A program made the translations under genes and the position numbers. Of a DNA stretch of 64,000 nucleotides, positions 15,945 to 24,159 are shown piece by piece. Numbering within the stretch: the first letter of the stretch is position 1; every line of letters begins with the position of its first letter. The notes beneath the pieces are model-generated. The model ran no database searches. It was not told the origin of the DNA and worked only from the letters and a program-made list of their open reading frames with translations. Source of the stretch: Kineosporia aurantiaca JCM 3230 (lineage in GTDB: Bacteria > Actinomycetota > Actinomycetes > Actinomycetales > Kineosporiaceae); assembly GCA_000719025.1 (NCBI GenBank), contig JODP01000016.1, positions 62,001-126,000 of the forward strand, given 5' to 3'.

Positions 15945-16952
15945 TCAGACCTGGTCGGCCGAGGCCTCGATCAGCTCCCGGGCGCCCTGCCGTAGCAGGG
16001 TGATGGCGACGGAGGTTCCGAGCAGGACCGGGTCCGAGGCGCTGCCGGTCTCCTCGGCCTCGATCGAGGTCTTGCCGTCGAGGGAGAACACGGTCGCCCG
16101 CAGGGTGAGCCGGCCGTCGGGCTGGGAGGAGGCGAGACCGGCGATCGGGCTGTTGCAGTGCCCCTGGAGCACGTGCAGCATCATCCGCTCCGCGGTGATC
16201 TGTCGCCAGGTCTCCGGACTGCCCAGCCGGTTGACCAGTTCGATGGTGGGCTCGTCGTCCTCCCGGCACTGCAGCCCGAGCACCCCGGCGCCGATCGGGG
16301 GGCACATCGCCTCTACATCGAGGATCTGGGTGGCGCGGGCGGTCTCGCCGATCCGCTCCAGCCCGGAGTACGCCACCAGCAGCGCGTCGGCGTGCCCGGC
16401 CTGCAGCTTGGCCAGGCGGCTGTTCACATTCCCGCGGATCGGCACGGTGACCAGGTGCGGATAACGCCGGGCCAGCTGGGCGATCCGACGCACGGCCGAG
16501 GTACCGATCCGGGTTCCGCCGGGCAGCTCGTCCAGCGTCAGGCCACCGGGGTGGATCAGGGCGTCGCGGACGTCGTCCCGTTCGAGATAGCAGGCGAACG
16601 TGGTGCCGGCCGGGACCGGGCGATCCCCGGGGACGTCCTTCATGCAGTGCACCGCCAGGTCGACCTCGCCGGACACCAGCAGCTGGTCGACCTCCTTGGT
16701 GAACGCGCCCTTACCGCCGAGCGCGGACAGCGCGCCCGGCCATCGGTCCCCGCTGGTCGTCACCGGCACGACCTCGACCTGCAGGCCGGGGACCAGCGCG
16801 GTCAGCTCGGCCCGCACGCGCTCCACCTGGGCCAGGGCCATCGGCGAGGAACGCGTGCCGATCCGGATCAGGCGCTGCTCGGTGGTCGGGGCGGAGTCAG
16901 GGGTCTGGGCCGATCGGTTCACCGCGGCAGAATAGGCCCTGTTCCCATGCAC
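15945..16952 (-). CDS. hemC: Hydroxymethylbilane synthase (porphobilinogen deaminase)
   Basis: Polymerises four porphobilinogen molecules into hydroxymethylbilane in tetrapyrrole synthesis. Recognised by IRIGTRSSPMALAQ, the GGKGAFTKEVDQ segment, VHCMKDVP (catalytic Asp), TSAVRR and RGNVNSRLAKL. The dipyrromethane-anchoring cysteine is present in GLQCRED. GTG 16952 gives 335 residues; GTG 16922 is an alternative with TATTCT six bases upstream, compatible with a leaderless message. It is a lone hem gene on the strand opposite to its neighbours, divergent from the recombinase gene. Confidence 0.93.
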   Translation of the reverse strand: MHGNRAYSAAVNRSAQTPDSAPTTEQRLIRIGTRSSPMALAQVERVRAELTALVPGLQVEVVPVTTSGDRWPGALSALGGKGAFTKEVDQLLVSGEVDLAVHCMKDVPGDRPVPAGTTFACYLERDDVRDALIHPGGLTLDELPGGTRIGTSAVRRIAQLARRYPHLVTVPIRGNVNSRLAKLQAGHADALLVAYSGLERIGETARATQILDVEAMCPPIGAGVLGLQCREDDEPTIELVNRLGSPETWRQITAERMMLHVLQGHCNSPIAGLASSQPDGRLTLRATVFSLDGKTSIEAEETGSASDPVLLGTSVAITLLRQGARELIEASADQV

Positions 16953-17068
16953 ACCGGTCAGCCCGGCTGCCCGATGTGTTGCACTCGCCGAACGGGCTGG
17001 GCAACCTTCCGGCCCGGCACGCCGCCCGGCTGCTTGAGGCTCACCGGGGAAGAGGAGACGGTGGGCAG

Positions 17069-18082
17069 ATGCCCGATCAGCCCCCCGGCCGAATGCCCGA
17101 CCCCGTCGATCCCCGATCCCTGGATCTCCCCGACCAGCTGCTGGTCGAGGAGTTCGCCCGGCATCTCGCCGCCGAACGCAACCTTTCCGAGCACACGGTC
17201 AGGGCTTACTCCGGTGATGCCACTGAGCTCCTCCGACACGCCCGGGCCGCGTCCGCCGCCGAGACCGGACTCGAGGAGTTGCTCACGCTCGCCGTTCTCC
17301 GTTCCTGGCTGGCCGCGATGTCCACGAGTGGCCAAGCCCGCGCCAGCCTGGCCCGCCGGGCCGCGAGCGCCCGGGCCCTGAGCCGCTGGCTCTTCCGCAC
17401 CGGGCGCCTGCCGGTCGATCCGGGTGCTCGGCTGCAGGCTCCCAAGCGCGGACAGCGGCTGCCGGGGGTGCTTCGTCAGGATCAGGCGCGCGGTGCTTTG
17501 GCCGAGGCGGCCGCGGTGGTGGAGAACGGTGTGCCGGAAAGTGCCGCCGAAGGGCTCAAGGTTGGTCCCGGCGATCCGATGCTCGTCCGCGACCTCGCCC
17601 TGCTGGAGCTGCTTTACGCGACCGGCGTCCGAGTGGGTGAACTTTGCTCGCTGGACGTCGACGACATCGACCGTGAACGGCGGACGATCCGGGTTCTGGG
17701 GAAGGGCGGGAAGGAACGGGTGGTCCCGTACGGGGTTCCCGCGGCGGCAGCGCTCGGGGCCTGGCTGGATCACGCAAGACCGGCTCTGACCAGCGAAAAC
17801 AGCGGGCCGGCGGCATTTCTCGGAAAGCGGGGAGGCCGGGTCAACCAGCGGCAAGTCCGGCAGGTGGTGCATCAGGCCCTCGAACGGGTGAATGACGCGC
17901 CCTCGCTTGGGCCGCACGGGTTACGGCACAGTGCGGCGACTCATCTTCTCGACGGCGGCGCGGACCTTCGTAGCGTACAGGAACTGCTCGGTCACGCTAC
18001 GCTCACGACTACGCAGCTCTACACGCATGTGTCCGTGGACCGGCTGCGCGCCAGCTACCGTCAGGCCCACCCCAGGGCCTGA
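17069..18082 (+). CDS. xerC: Tyrosine recombinase XerC-like
   Basis: Site-specific recombinase that resolves chromosome dimers at dif in partnership with XerD. An N-terminal SAM-like DNA-binding domain (LVEEFARHLAAERNLSEHTV) precedes the catalytic domain. All catalytic residues are visible: Arg in TGVRVGEL, Lys in GKGGKERVVP, His and Arg in HGLRHSAATH, His in LLGHATLTTT, and Tyr in LYTHV. ATG 17069 follows GAGGAG and yields 337 residues; the upstream part of the open frame is not conserved. A residue stretch near 170-190 (VVENGVPESAAEGLKVG) looks like a lineage-specific insert. Genomic position before whiG and rpsB is the standard one. Confidence 0.9.
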   Translation: MPDQPPGRMPDPVDPRSLDLPDQLLVEEFARHLAAERNLSEHTVRAYSGDATELLRHARAASAAETGLEELLTLAVLRSWLAAMSTSGQARASLARRAASARALSRWLFRTGRLPVDPGARLQAPKRGQRLPGVLRQDQARGALAEAAAVVENGVPESAAEGLKVGPGDPMLVRDLALLELLYATGVRVGELCSLDVDDIDRERRTIRVLGKGGKERVVPYGVPAAAALGAWLDHARPALTSENSGPAAFLGKRGGRVNQRQVRQVVHQALERVNDAPSLGPHGLRHSAATHLLDGGADLRSVQELLGHATLTTTQLYTHVSVDRLRASYRQAHPRA

Positions 18083-18136
18083 GCACGACGAAGCTGCCTG
18101 ACCGGATGACTAGGCGCTGAGCAGGGAGGGACCCGG

Positions 18137-18955
18137 GTGACTGCCGACAGCGACGCTCTCGTCGACGTGACCGCAGAGGACGCCGTCGCGGCCAACGAAG
18201 CCGCCTTGCGGGCGCTATGGGAGAAGTTCAAGCTCACCGGCGACCAGACGACCCGCGAACGCCTGATCCTGCACTACTCACCGCTGGTGAAGTACGTGGC
18301 CGGCCGGGTCGGGGTGGGTCTGCCGCCGAACATTGAGCAGGCGGACCTGGTCTCCTACGGCATCTTCGGGCTGATCGACGCGATCGAGAAGTTCGACATC
18401 GAGCGGGCGATCAAGTTCGAGACGTACGCGATCTCCCGGATCCGCGGGGCGATCATCGACGAACTGCGGGCGATCGACTGGATCCCGCGTTCGGTCCGGT
18501 ACAAGGCCCGCGAGGTGGAGCGCGCCTACGCCGCGCTGGAGGGTGAGCTGCACCGCACGCCCACCGAGCCCGAGGTCGCCGAGCGCCTGGGGATGACGCT
18601 GGAGGAGCTGCACGCCGTCTTCTCCCAGGTCTCCTACGTGAATGTGGTCGCGTTGGACGAACTTCTCACCGTGGGTGGGGAGAAGGGGGACAAACTCTCC
18701 CTGGTGGACACGCTTGAGGACACGAAGGCCGAGGACCCGGTCGCCGCGTTCGAGAGCGAGGAGACCAAGTTCATGCTTTCGCGGGCGATCAATCAGCTGC
18801 CCGAGCGGGAGAAGATCGTCGTCACGCTCTATTACTACGAGGGGCTCACGCTGGCCGAGATCGGGCGGGTGCTCGGTGTCACCGAGTCCCGGATCTGCCA
18901 GATGCACACCAAGGCCGTGCTCCAACTGCGCGGAAAGCTCTCCGAAGTCAGCTAG
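18137..18955 (+). CDS. whiG: FliA/WhiG-family RNA polymerase sigma factor
   Basis: Group 3 sigma factor, 272 residues with regions 2, 3 and 4. Region 2 carries DLVSYGIFGLIDAIEKFD and FETYAISRIRGAIIDELR; region 3 starts WIPRSVRYKAREVE; region 4 ends LAEIGRVLGVTESRICQMHTKA. In Streptomyces WhiG directs sporulation genes from this same chromosomal position; in motile actinomycetes the orthologue can drive flagellar genes. Which applies here cannot be told. GTG 18137 has GGGAGGG at 6-nt spacing. Confidence 0.92.
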   Translation: MTADSDALVDVTAEDAVAANEAALRALWEKFKLTGDQTTRERLILHYSPLVKYVAGRVGVGLPPNIEQADLVSYGIFGLIDAIEKFDIERAIKFETYAISRIRGAIIDELRAIDWIPRSVRYKAREVERAYAALEGELHRTPTEPEVAERLGMTLEELHAVFSQVSYVNVVALDELLTVGGEKGDKLSLVDTLEDTKAEDPVAAFESEETKFMLSRAINQLPEREKIVVTLYYYEGLTLAEIGRVLGVTESRICQMHTKAVLQLRGKLSEVS

Positions 18956-18986
18956 ATCCGCTTCCGAAGCAGGCACGACGGGCAGG

Positions 18987-18995
18987 TTATCCACA
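18987..18995 (+). promoter_or_regulatory. Consensus DnaA box downstream of whiG
   Basis: TTATCCACA matches the DnaA box consensus, alone in the 91-nt gap between the sigma factor gene and the M23 gene. A single 9-mer match may be chance. Confidence 0.35.
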
Positions 18996-19046
18996 GCCTG
19001 GCCGTCGGGCCGCCGCCGGTGAGTGGTTTCGGGGCACTCTGGACGG

Positions 19047-19613
19047 GTGACCTCGCTACTGCTGATTCTCACTACTGTCCTGAGTCTTTCACCGCTCCCT
19101 GCATCTGCGGGCGCCCCTCGGCATCTGGTGAGCCGGGAGGCGTCGCCGGTGCAGCGCTGGCTCTGGCCGCTCAGACCGGGCCCGGCCCTGGTGCGCGGAT
19201 TCTTCGTCGGTCCCCAGCCCTGGTCGCCCGGTCATCGCGGGGTTGATCTCGCGGGCACGGCGGGTCAGCCGGTCCTGACGCCTTTTCCGGGCACGGTCGT
19301 CTTTGCCGGCGTTGTCGCGGGCACCCCCGTGGTGAGCGTCGAGCATGGCGACGGACTGGTGAGCAGCTTCGAACCGGTGAGGGCCCAGGTCCGGCGCGGT
19401 CAAACCGTCAATGCTGGAACAGTAATCGGTGACTTGCTGGCAAGCGGTCCCGGTAGCCATTGCCTCCCGCGGACCTGTCTGCACTGGGGCGTTCGGCGCG
19501 ACGGAACCTACGTCGACCCGTTGCAGTTTCTCGGCGCCGAGCCCGGTCCGGCCGTGCTGCTGCCCTTGGCCGAGGCAGTGCCCACGGGCCTTGGGCAGCC
19601 AGGGGTATCGTGA
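19047..19613 (+). CDS. Secreted M23/LytM-like peptidase domain protein
   Basis: Exported cell-wall protein. A signal peptide (VTSLLLILTTVLSLSPLPASA) is followed by one LytM domain with HRGVDLAG, the HxxxD zinc motif, and CLHWGVRRDG near residue 145. Of the usual second motif HxH only the second His (zinc ligand) is present; the first, catalytic position is Cys. GTG 19047 gives 188 residues and a plausible signal peptide; a longer frame begins at 19023. The position between whiG and rpsB is conserved in actinobacteria. Whether it cleaves peptidoglycan or acts as an activator of another hydrolase is open. Confidence 0.85.
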   Translation: MTSLLLILTTVLSLSPLPASAGAPRHLVSREASPVQRWLWPLRPGPALVRGFFVGPQPWSPGHRGVDLAGTAGQPVLTPFPGTVVFAGVVAGTPVVSVEHGDGLVSSFEPVRAQVRRGQTVNAGTVIGDLLASGPGSHCLPRTCLHWGVRRDGTYVDPLQFLGAEPGPAVLLPLAEAVPTGLGQPGVS

Positions 19614-19639
19614 TGGCCAAAAGCGTTGCGGTAAATGAA

Positions 19640-19870
19640 TTAGTGACGCTGGTGGTGACGTTCGAACCGCATCGGCCGGGCCTCGTCCAACGCCCGGAAC
19701 GAGGTCTGACGCAGCAGCACGTCCGGCCCACCCCGGCGCGGCGGACCGTGGATCGACGGGATCATCGTGACGCCCAGCTCGGTCATGCGACGGTAGAGGT
19801 CGTCGGGTCGGTGCCTGGGGTCTGCTGGGGTCGGCCTTTCGGGGACGAGGCGGCCAGCCCGGAACGGGCC
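19640..19870 (-). pseudogene. C-terminal fragment resembling DUF1338 (2-oxoadipate dioxygenase/decarboxylase-like)
   Basis: On the minus strand a 76-codon open stretch between two stops encodes DDLYRRMTELGVTMIPSIHG and then VLLRQTSFRALDEA, ending at TAA 19640. The middle reads like the catalytic-domain end of the DUF1338/HglS family, recalled from memory and not searched. There is no start codon with a ribosome site, and an in-frame TGA lies upstream at 19871-19873, so this is a 5'-truncated remnant. It lies directly downstream of another decayed gene. The identity is moderately uncertain; the coding-like character is clear. Confidence 0.5.
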
Positions 19871-19909
19871 TCACCGGAACTGCTTCGGGCCGACCGGATC
19901 ACCAGTCGG

Positions 19910-20248
19910 TCACCAAGAGAGCCGGATGATCAGCTCCAGGTAATTGCCGGAGGGGCCGATGTCGCGCCCACCGCACTCGGTGTTGGTCTCGGCCGGTCGG
20001 GTCCGTTGAGAGTCGGTCCAGCGCTCGATCTGTTCGGCGCGGGTCTGCTGCTTGGCGAGGCCGAACTGGTCCTTCTCTGGCAGGAACGCGATGTGCGCCG
20101 GGGCGAATTCGGTCGGTGGGCTGGCGAACTGGTTGACGAGCGGCCCTTAGAACGGGACCGGACCGGCTTCGGGCGGAGCGCGGTAGAGCTCGGCCGAGAA
20201 CTTCGGATCCCGGGCCGCGATGATGGTGTGGTTGAACCTGGCGAACAA
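19910..20248 (-). pseudogene. Decayed VOC-family (glyoxalase-like) gene with internal stop
   Basis: Reading the minus strand from TTG 20248 (preceded by GGAGAAAG) gives LFARFNHTIIAARDPKFSAE, the usual start of a small VOC-fold protein, then an in-frame TAA at 20147-20149. The same frame continues with PAHIAFLPEKDQF and ECGGRDIGPSGNYLELIIR to TGA 19910, matching the C-terminal half of the family. The segment around the TAA is shorter than in intact members, so an in-frame deletion probably accompanies the nonsense change. Only 112 codons remain of about 125. A sequencing error could mimic the stop but not the missing residues. Confidence 0.7.
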
Positions 20249-20422
20249 CGGCTTTCTCCGGTGTTCGCATCCGTGAGCTTGGTTTCAGGGGCACCAGGAG
20301 TGGCCCGCGGGGAACCGGCCGGCCCCGGATCAGGCAGCGACCGGCGGCCCCTCCCGGAAACGGCGCGCGGCCCGGCCAGGCCCAACCGCGCGTCGGACCC
20401 GGGTCCGTGGTTCCCGCCCAGT

Positions 20423-21622
20423 TCAGGGACGCATCCGAGCGAGTCGCCCGGCCGCCTCCTCGATCACCTCGGGGCGCTTGCAGCAGGCGAAGCGCACCAG
20501 CGAACTCGGCTGCGACGGATCCTTGGCGAATGCCTGCACCGGCACCGCCACCACACCGGCCAGCCGGGGCAGGTCGTCGCACAGCGCCGCGCCGTCGGTG
20601 TATCCCAGCGGGGCTGCGTCGGCAATCACGAAATAGGTTCCATCACTGGGGCGTACACCGAATCCGGCTGCGGCCAACCCCTCCGTGAGCAGCGTGCTGC
20701 GCCGCCCCAGATCCGCGCCGATGGCCAGGATCTCGTCGTCCGGCAGCGCCAGGCCCTGAGCTACGGCGGGCTGAAACGGGCTGCCGTTCACGTAGGTGAG
20801 GAACTGCTTCACCGCCGTGATCGCATCCACAATGTCCGGTCGGGCGTGCAGCCAGCCGATCTTCCACCCGGTCACCGAGAACGTCTTGCCGGCCGACGAG
20901 ATCGTCACCGTGCGCCCGGCCATCCCCGGAAGCGTGGCGATCGGGACGTGCCGGTGCTGCTCGCCGACGGTGAAGGTCAGGTGCTCATACACCTCGTCCG
21001 CCACCACGATCAGGTCGCGCTCGCGGGCCACCGCCGCCACCGCCTCCAACTCGGCCCGGTCCAGCACCCGCCCGGTCGGATTGTGCGGGGTGTTCAGCAG
21101 GATGAGCCGGGTCCGGTCGGTGACCGCGGCGGCCAGCTTGTCCGCCTTCAGGCGGTACTCCGGCCAGTCCAGCGTCACGGTTCGCCGCACCGCGCCGGCC
21201 ATTTCGATCGCGGCCGAGTACGAATCGTAGATCGGCTCCAGCACGACCACCTCGTCCCCGGGCTCCGTCAGGGCGATGATGCTCGCGGTCAGCGCCTCGG
21301 TCGCCCCCGCCGTCACCAGCACCTCAGTGTCCGGATCCACGTCCAGGCCGTACCAGTGCCGCTGGTGCTCGGCGATCGCCTGTCGCAAGGGCGCAATACC
21401 CCGGCCCGGCGGGTACTGATTCACTCCGCCCCGGATCGCCGCCACCGCTGCCTCGAGTACCACCTGCGGCCCGTCCGAATCCGGAAAGCCCTGCCCGAGG
21501 TTGATCGCCCCGGTCCGAGCCGCCAGTTCACTCATCCGGGCAAAGATCGTGGGCGCGGGCACCCCACTGCTGTCCAGGAGCCCCGCCGCCTTCGCGACCT
21601 TCCGCCACGCACCGTCCACCAT
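20423..21622 (-). CDS. Class I/II pyridoxal-phosphate aminotransferase (DapC/kynurenine aminotransferase-like)
   Basis: Fold-type I aminotransferase of 399 residues. Visible family features are INLGQGFPDSDGP near residue 40, TAGATEAL, NTPHNPTGRVL near 180, the ADEVYEHL aspartate and the PLP lysine at about residue 246 in SSAGKTFSVTGWKIGW. The final VRFACCK holds the substrate-carboxylate arginine. Homologues are annotated as N-succinyldiaminopimelate aminotransferase or methionine/kynurenine aminotransferase, and sequence alone does not choose between them. The gene stands alone, with decayed genes downstream and a G-rich repeat region upstream. Confidence 0.88.
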   Translation of the reverse strand: MVDGAWRKVAKAAGLLDSSGVPAPTIFARMSELAARTGAINLGQGFPDSDGPQVVLEAAVAAIRGGVNQYPPGRGIAPLRQAIAEHQRHWYGLDVDPDTEVLVTAGATEALTASIIALTEPGDEVVVLEPIYDSYSAAIEMAGAVRRTVTLDWPEYRLKADKLAAAVTDRTRLILLNTPHNPTGRVLDRAELEAVAAVARERDLIVVADEVYEHLTFTVGEQHRHVPIATLPGMAGRTVTISSAGKTFSVTGWKIGWLHARPDIVDAITAVKQFLTYVNGSPFQPAVAQGLALPDDEILAIGADLGRRSTLLTEGLAAAGFGVRPSDGTYFVIADAAPLGYTDGAALCDDLPRLAGVVAVPVQAFAKDPSQPSSLVRFACCKRPEVIEEAAGRLARMRP

Positions 21623-21639
21623 GCCCGGAACATTAGGAC

Positions 21640-22260
21640 AGCTGAGCGCACCCTTCGGATTCGGGCGCGAGGTAGGGCGGGGGAGTTCTGGGGTTCGGGT
21701 CAGCCGGCCGAGAACCGCAGAGCCTCGGGGGTGAGGAACCGTCTGGGTCAGACGTGGGGGCTATTGGGGTGAGCAGTGGCCTTCGGTGACTTGGGTGCGT
21801 ATGGACGTGTATTGGGGTGTGGCGTGGGGGTGAGGTGCGTGTGGGGGTGGGGGTGCGCGAGGCAATGAGGTTGTCCGTGAGGGCGGGGTGTGCACGGGAG
21901 CGATGTTGAGCGTGGGGGTGGGCCTGGATGAGGTGGGCCGCAATGAGTGGGGCCGCAATGAGTGGCTCGTATGAGATGGGCCTGCGGTGAGGTGGGCCTG
22001 CGGTGAGGTGGGGCTGCGGTGAGGTGGGCCTGCGGTGAGGTGGGGCTGCGGTGAGGTGGGCCGGGAGTGAGGTGGGCCTGGAGTGACGTGAGGCCGGAAT
22101 CAAGTGGGCCTGCATGAAGTGGGCTCGAGAAAGGCGGGACCGGATGAAGGAGCCCCGAACGAGCCGGAGCCCAACGCGGCGCAGAGCGGTGCGGGCAGGG
22201 CAGCCGCGCACCGCCCGGGATGCTCCCGGCAGCGCCAAGCGTTCAATCGCTGATTAGGTG
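21640..22260 (+). repeat. G-rich low-complexity region with a 16-nt minisatellite
   Basis: No gene is supported in this 600-nt gap. From about 21926 to 22129 a degenerate tandem array of 16-nt units is visible: GTGAGGTGGGCCTGCG and the variant GTGAGGTGGGGCTGCG alternate in perfect register at 21987, 22003, 22019 and 22035, with diverged units on both sides (ATGAGATGGGCCTGCG at 21971, GTGAGGTGGGCCTGGA at 22067). The flanks (21780-21925) are also rich in GTGGGGGTG runs. The minus strand stays open only because T is scarce there. Confidence 0.85.
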
Positions 22261-22337
22261 AACCCGGGAGGGTTTGGCGGAGCAGAGCCGGAGGACGTAC
22301 GGGACATGCAGGCCACGGATGGCAGAACGGTCAAATA

Positions 22338-22802
22338 GTGGACATCGCTGAACAGGTCTTCGGGATGCTCGCCGGTACCTGGATCCTGACCCGCGCCCTG
22401 GAGCCCGACCTAGGCACGGCGACCGGTATCGCAAGGTTCACCGAGGCCGGTCCGGGCCGGTTGCACTACCGAGAGGACGTCGAACTGCGTCTGGCCACCG
22501 GCCACGTGGGCGAGGCCTACCGGGAGTACGAATACCTCCTGGAAGAAGACCGGATCCGGGTCCTGCTGGCAGATGGCACCACGATGCACGTGCTGGTATT
22601 CCAGCCCGAAGAGGGCCAGTCCACCGCATCTGCCCAGGGGCACGCCGCCGGGGTCTGGACCGCGGCCGACGTGCACGACTGCCGAGCAGACCAGTACCGG
22701 GGCACCTACCGGATGGACGCGCGGGGCGTCCTGACGGTCGACATGAAGGTGGACGGTCCGGCCAAGGACTACCGGATCGTCACGGAGTACGGCCGCCCCT
22801 GA
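22338..22802 (+). CDS. DUF6314-like protein
   Basis: A 154-residue soluble protein. The N-terminus (VFGMLAGTWILTRAL) and the pattern of beta-strands with YREDVELRL, YREYEYLLEEDRI, HDCRADQYRGTYRM and DYRIVTEYGRP resemble the DUF6314 family, thought to be a lipocalin-like barrel; function unknown. GTG 22338 is used; an internal ATG at 22363 is an alternative. The stop lies in the first unit of a 16-nt tandem duplication. The gene is isolated between two repeat tracts. Confidence 0.7.
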   Translation: MDIAEQVFGMLAGTWILTRALEPDLGTATGIARFTEAGPGRLHYREDVELRLATGHVGEAYREYEYLLEEDRIRVLLADGTTMHVLVFQPEEGQSTASAQGHAAGVWTAADVHDCRADQYRGTYRMDARGVLTVDMKVDGPAKDYRIVTEYGRP

Positions 22803-22856
22803 CCGTGCCGGCCCCTGACCGTGCCGGCCCCTAACCGTGCCGGCCCCTAACCGTGC
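22793..22856 (+). repeat. 16-nt tandem duplication across the DUF6314 stop codon, four copies
   Basis: Copies at 22793, 22809, 22825 and 22841 follow CGGCCCCTGACCGTGC. The stop triplet is TGA in the first two and TAA in the last two. Because 16 is not a multiple of three, the copies put a stop in all three frames. Confidence 0.88.
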
Positions 22857-22940
22857 CGCCCCCTGCGTCCAGGCCCCGGAATGTCGGCGCCCTTCTCATG
22901 GTTACTCCAGGCGTCGTCACCCCCCACCTCTGAGTGCGGG

Positions 22941-23165
22941 TAGACTGCCCCTGCGGCCGACGCGCGTCGGCCGACTTCGCGTGTCCGCATGCGGTCCGCC
23001 TCACCGGCGGCGCGGCGTCCCACTCGGTCCTGACCACGACGGCCCTCACCGGTCGGCGGAAGGGTCCCGGGAGGTCGCGGGCACCAGGCACGGCACCGCC
23101 CGGTGCCGTGGAACAACCGAGAGAACTGCGCCCACCCACTGGTGGCGCGCGCCAAGGAGACTGAC
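22941..23165 (+). promoter_or_regulatory. Structured 5' leader and possible promoter of rpsB
   Basis: TAGACT (22941-22946) fits a TANNNT -10 element; no good -35 is seen. Downstream lie a perfect palindrome GGCCGACGCGCGTCGGCC (22955-22972) and a 10-bp stem CACGGCACCG/CGGTGCCGTG (23089-23098/23101-23110), then AAGGAGA five bases before the rpsB ATG. A long structured leader suggests feedback control by S2, as known for rpsB leaders in other bacteria. No homology to a described leader is claimed. Confidence 0.5.
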
Positions 23166-24128
23166 ATGGCCGTCGTTACGATGCGCCAGCTGCTGGGGAG
23201 CGGTGTCCACTTCGGGCACCAGACCCGCCGCTGGAACCCGAAGATGAAGCGCTTCATCCTCACCGAGCGCAACGGCATCTACATCATCGACCTCCAGCAG
23301 TCGCTGTCGTTCATCGACAACGCCTATGACTTCGTCAAGGAGACCGTCGCCCACGGCGGCAGCATCCTTTTCGTCGGCACCAAGAAGCAGGCCCAGGAGC
23401 CCATCGCCGAGCAGGCGACCCGGGTCGGCATGCCCTACGTGAACCAGCGCTGGCTGGGCGGCATGCTCACCAACTTCCAGACCGTGCACAAGCGTCTCCA
23501 GCGCCTCAAGGAGCTCGAGGTCATCGACTTCGACGACGTGGCCAAGAGCGGCATGACGAAGAAGGAACTGCTCGTCCTGCGTCGCGAGAAGGACAAGCTG
23601 GAGCGCACCCTCGGCGGTATCCGCGACATGGCCCGCGTCCCGAGCGCGGTCTGGATCGTGGACACCAAGAAGGAGCACCTGGCCGTCGACGAGGCCCGCA
23701 AGCTGGGTATCCCGATCGTCGCCATCCTGGACACGAACTGTGACCCGGACGAGGTCGACTACAAGATCCCGGGCAACGACGACGCGATCCGTTCCGTCAC
23801 GCTGCTCACCCGGGTCGTGGCCGACGCCGTGGCCGACGGCCTGATGAACCGTCACGGTGGGGGCCAGGGCACCGCCGCGGCCGCCGAGACCACCGCCGCG
23901 GCCGCCGAGCCGCTGCCGGAGTGGGAGCGCGAGCTGCTGGCCGGCCAGGCCGAGAGCGCGCCGGTCGTCGAGGGTGCGGCTGCCGAGGGCACCGCCGCCG
24001 AGACGTCCGCCGCCGAGGCCGCCCCGGCCACCGACGCCGCCGTCGCCGAGGCGGAGGCCGAGACCCAGTCCGGCCCGACCGCCCCGAACGAGAGCGGCGA
24101 GACCGTCGCGGAGTCCGCTTCGATCTGA
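23166..24128 (+). CDS. rpsB: 30S ribosomal protein S2
   Basis: Small-subunit protein needed for S1 and initiation functions. MAVVTMRQLLGSGVHFGH is the canonical start, followed by QTRRWNPKMKRFI, NQRWLGGMLTNF and PIVAILDTNCDPDEVDY. ATG 23166 has AAGGAGA at 5-nt spacing; an upstream in-frame ATG at 23103 adds unrelated residues. The product is 320 residues because of a tail of about 75 residues rich in Ala and Glu (after VVADAVADGLM), as in many actinobacterial S2 proteins. tsf follows after a 143-nt gap containing a strong hairpin. Confidence 0.97.
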   Translation: MAVVTMRQLLGSGVHFGHQTRRWNPKMKRFILTERNGIYIIDLQQSLSFIDNAYDFVKETVAHGGSILFVGTKKQAQEPIAEQATRVGMPYVNQRWLGGMLTNFQTVHKRLQRLKELEVIDFDDVAKSGMTKKELLVLRREKDKLERTLGGIRDMARVPSAVWIVDTKKEHLAVDEARKLGIPIVAILDTNCDPDEVDYKIPGNDDAIRSVTLLTRVVADAVADGLMNRHGGGQGTAAAAETTAAAAEPLPEWERELLAGQAESAPVVEGAAAEGTAAETSAAEAAPATDAAVAEAEAETQSGPTAPNESGETVAESASI

Positions 24129-24159
24129 GGTCTGATCGACAAGATCGGACACAGAACCG

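Noticed and set aside
12008..18995. DnaA boxes considered as part of an origin of replication
   Set aside because: Only three scattered boxes; no dnaA, dnaN or AT-rich unwinding element nearby.
19460..21772. 770-codon plus-strand open frame across the M23 end, two pseudogenes and the aminotransferase
   Set aside because: It crosses three unrelated loci in antisense or wrong frame; the aminotransferase on the minus strand is certain.
21926..22129. 16-nt G-rich array considered as CRISPR or as a coding repeat protein
   Set aside because: No spacers; units are not a multiple of three, so no frame keeps a periodic peptide, and no start or ribosome site is present.
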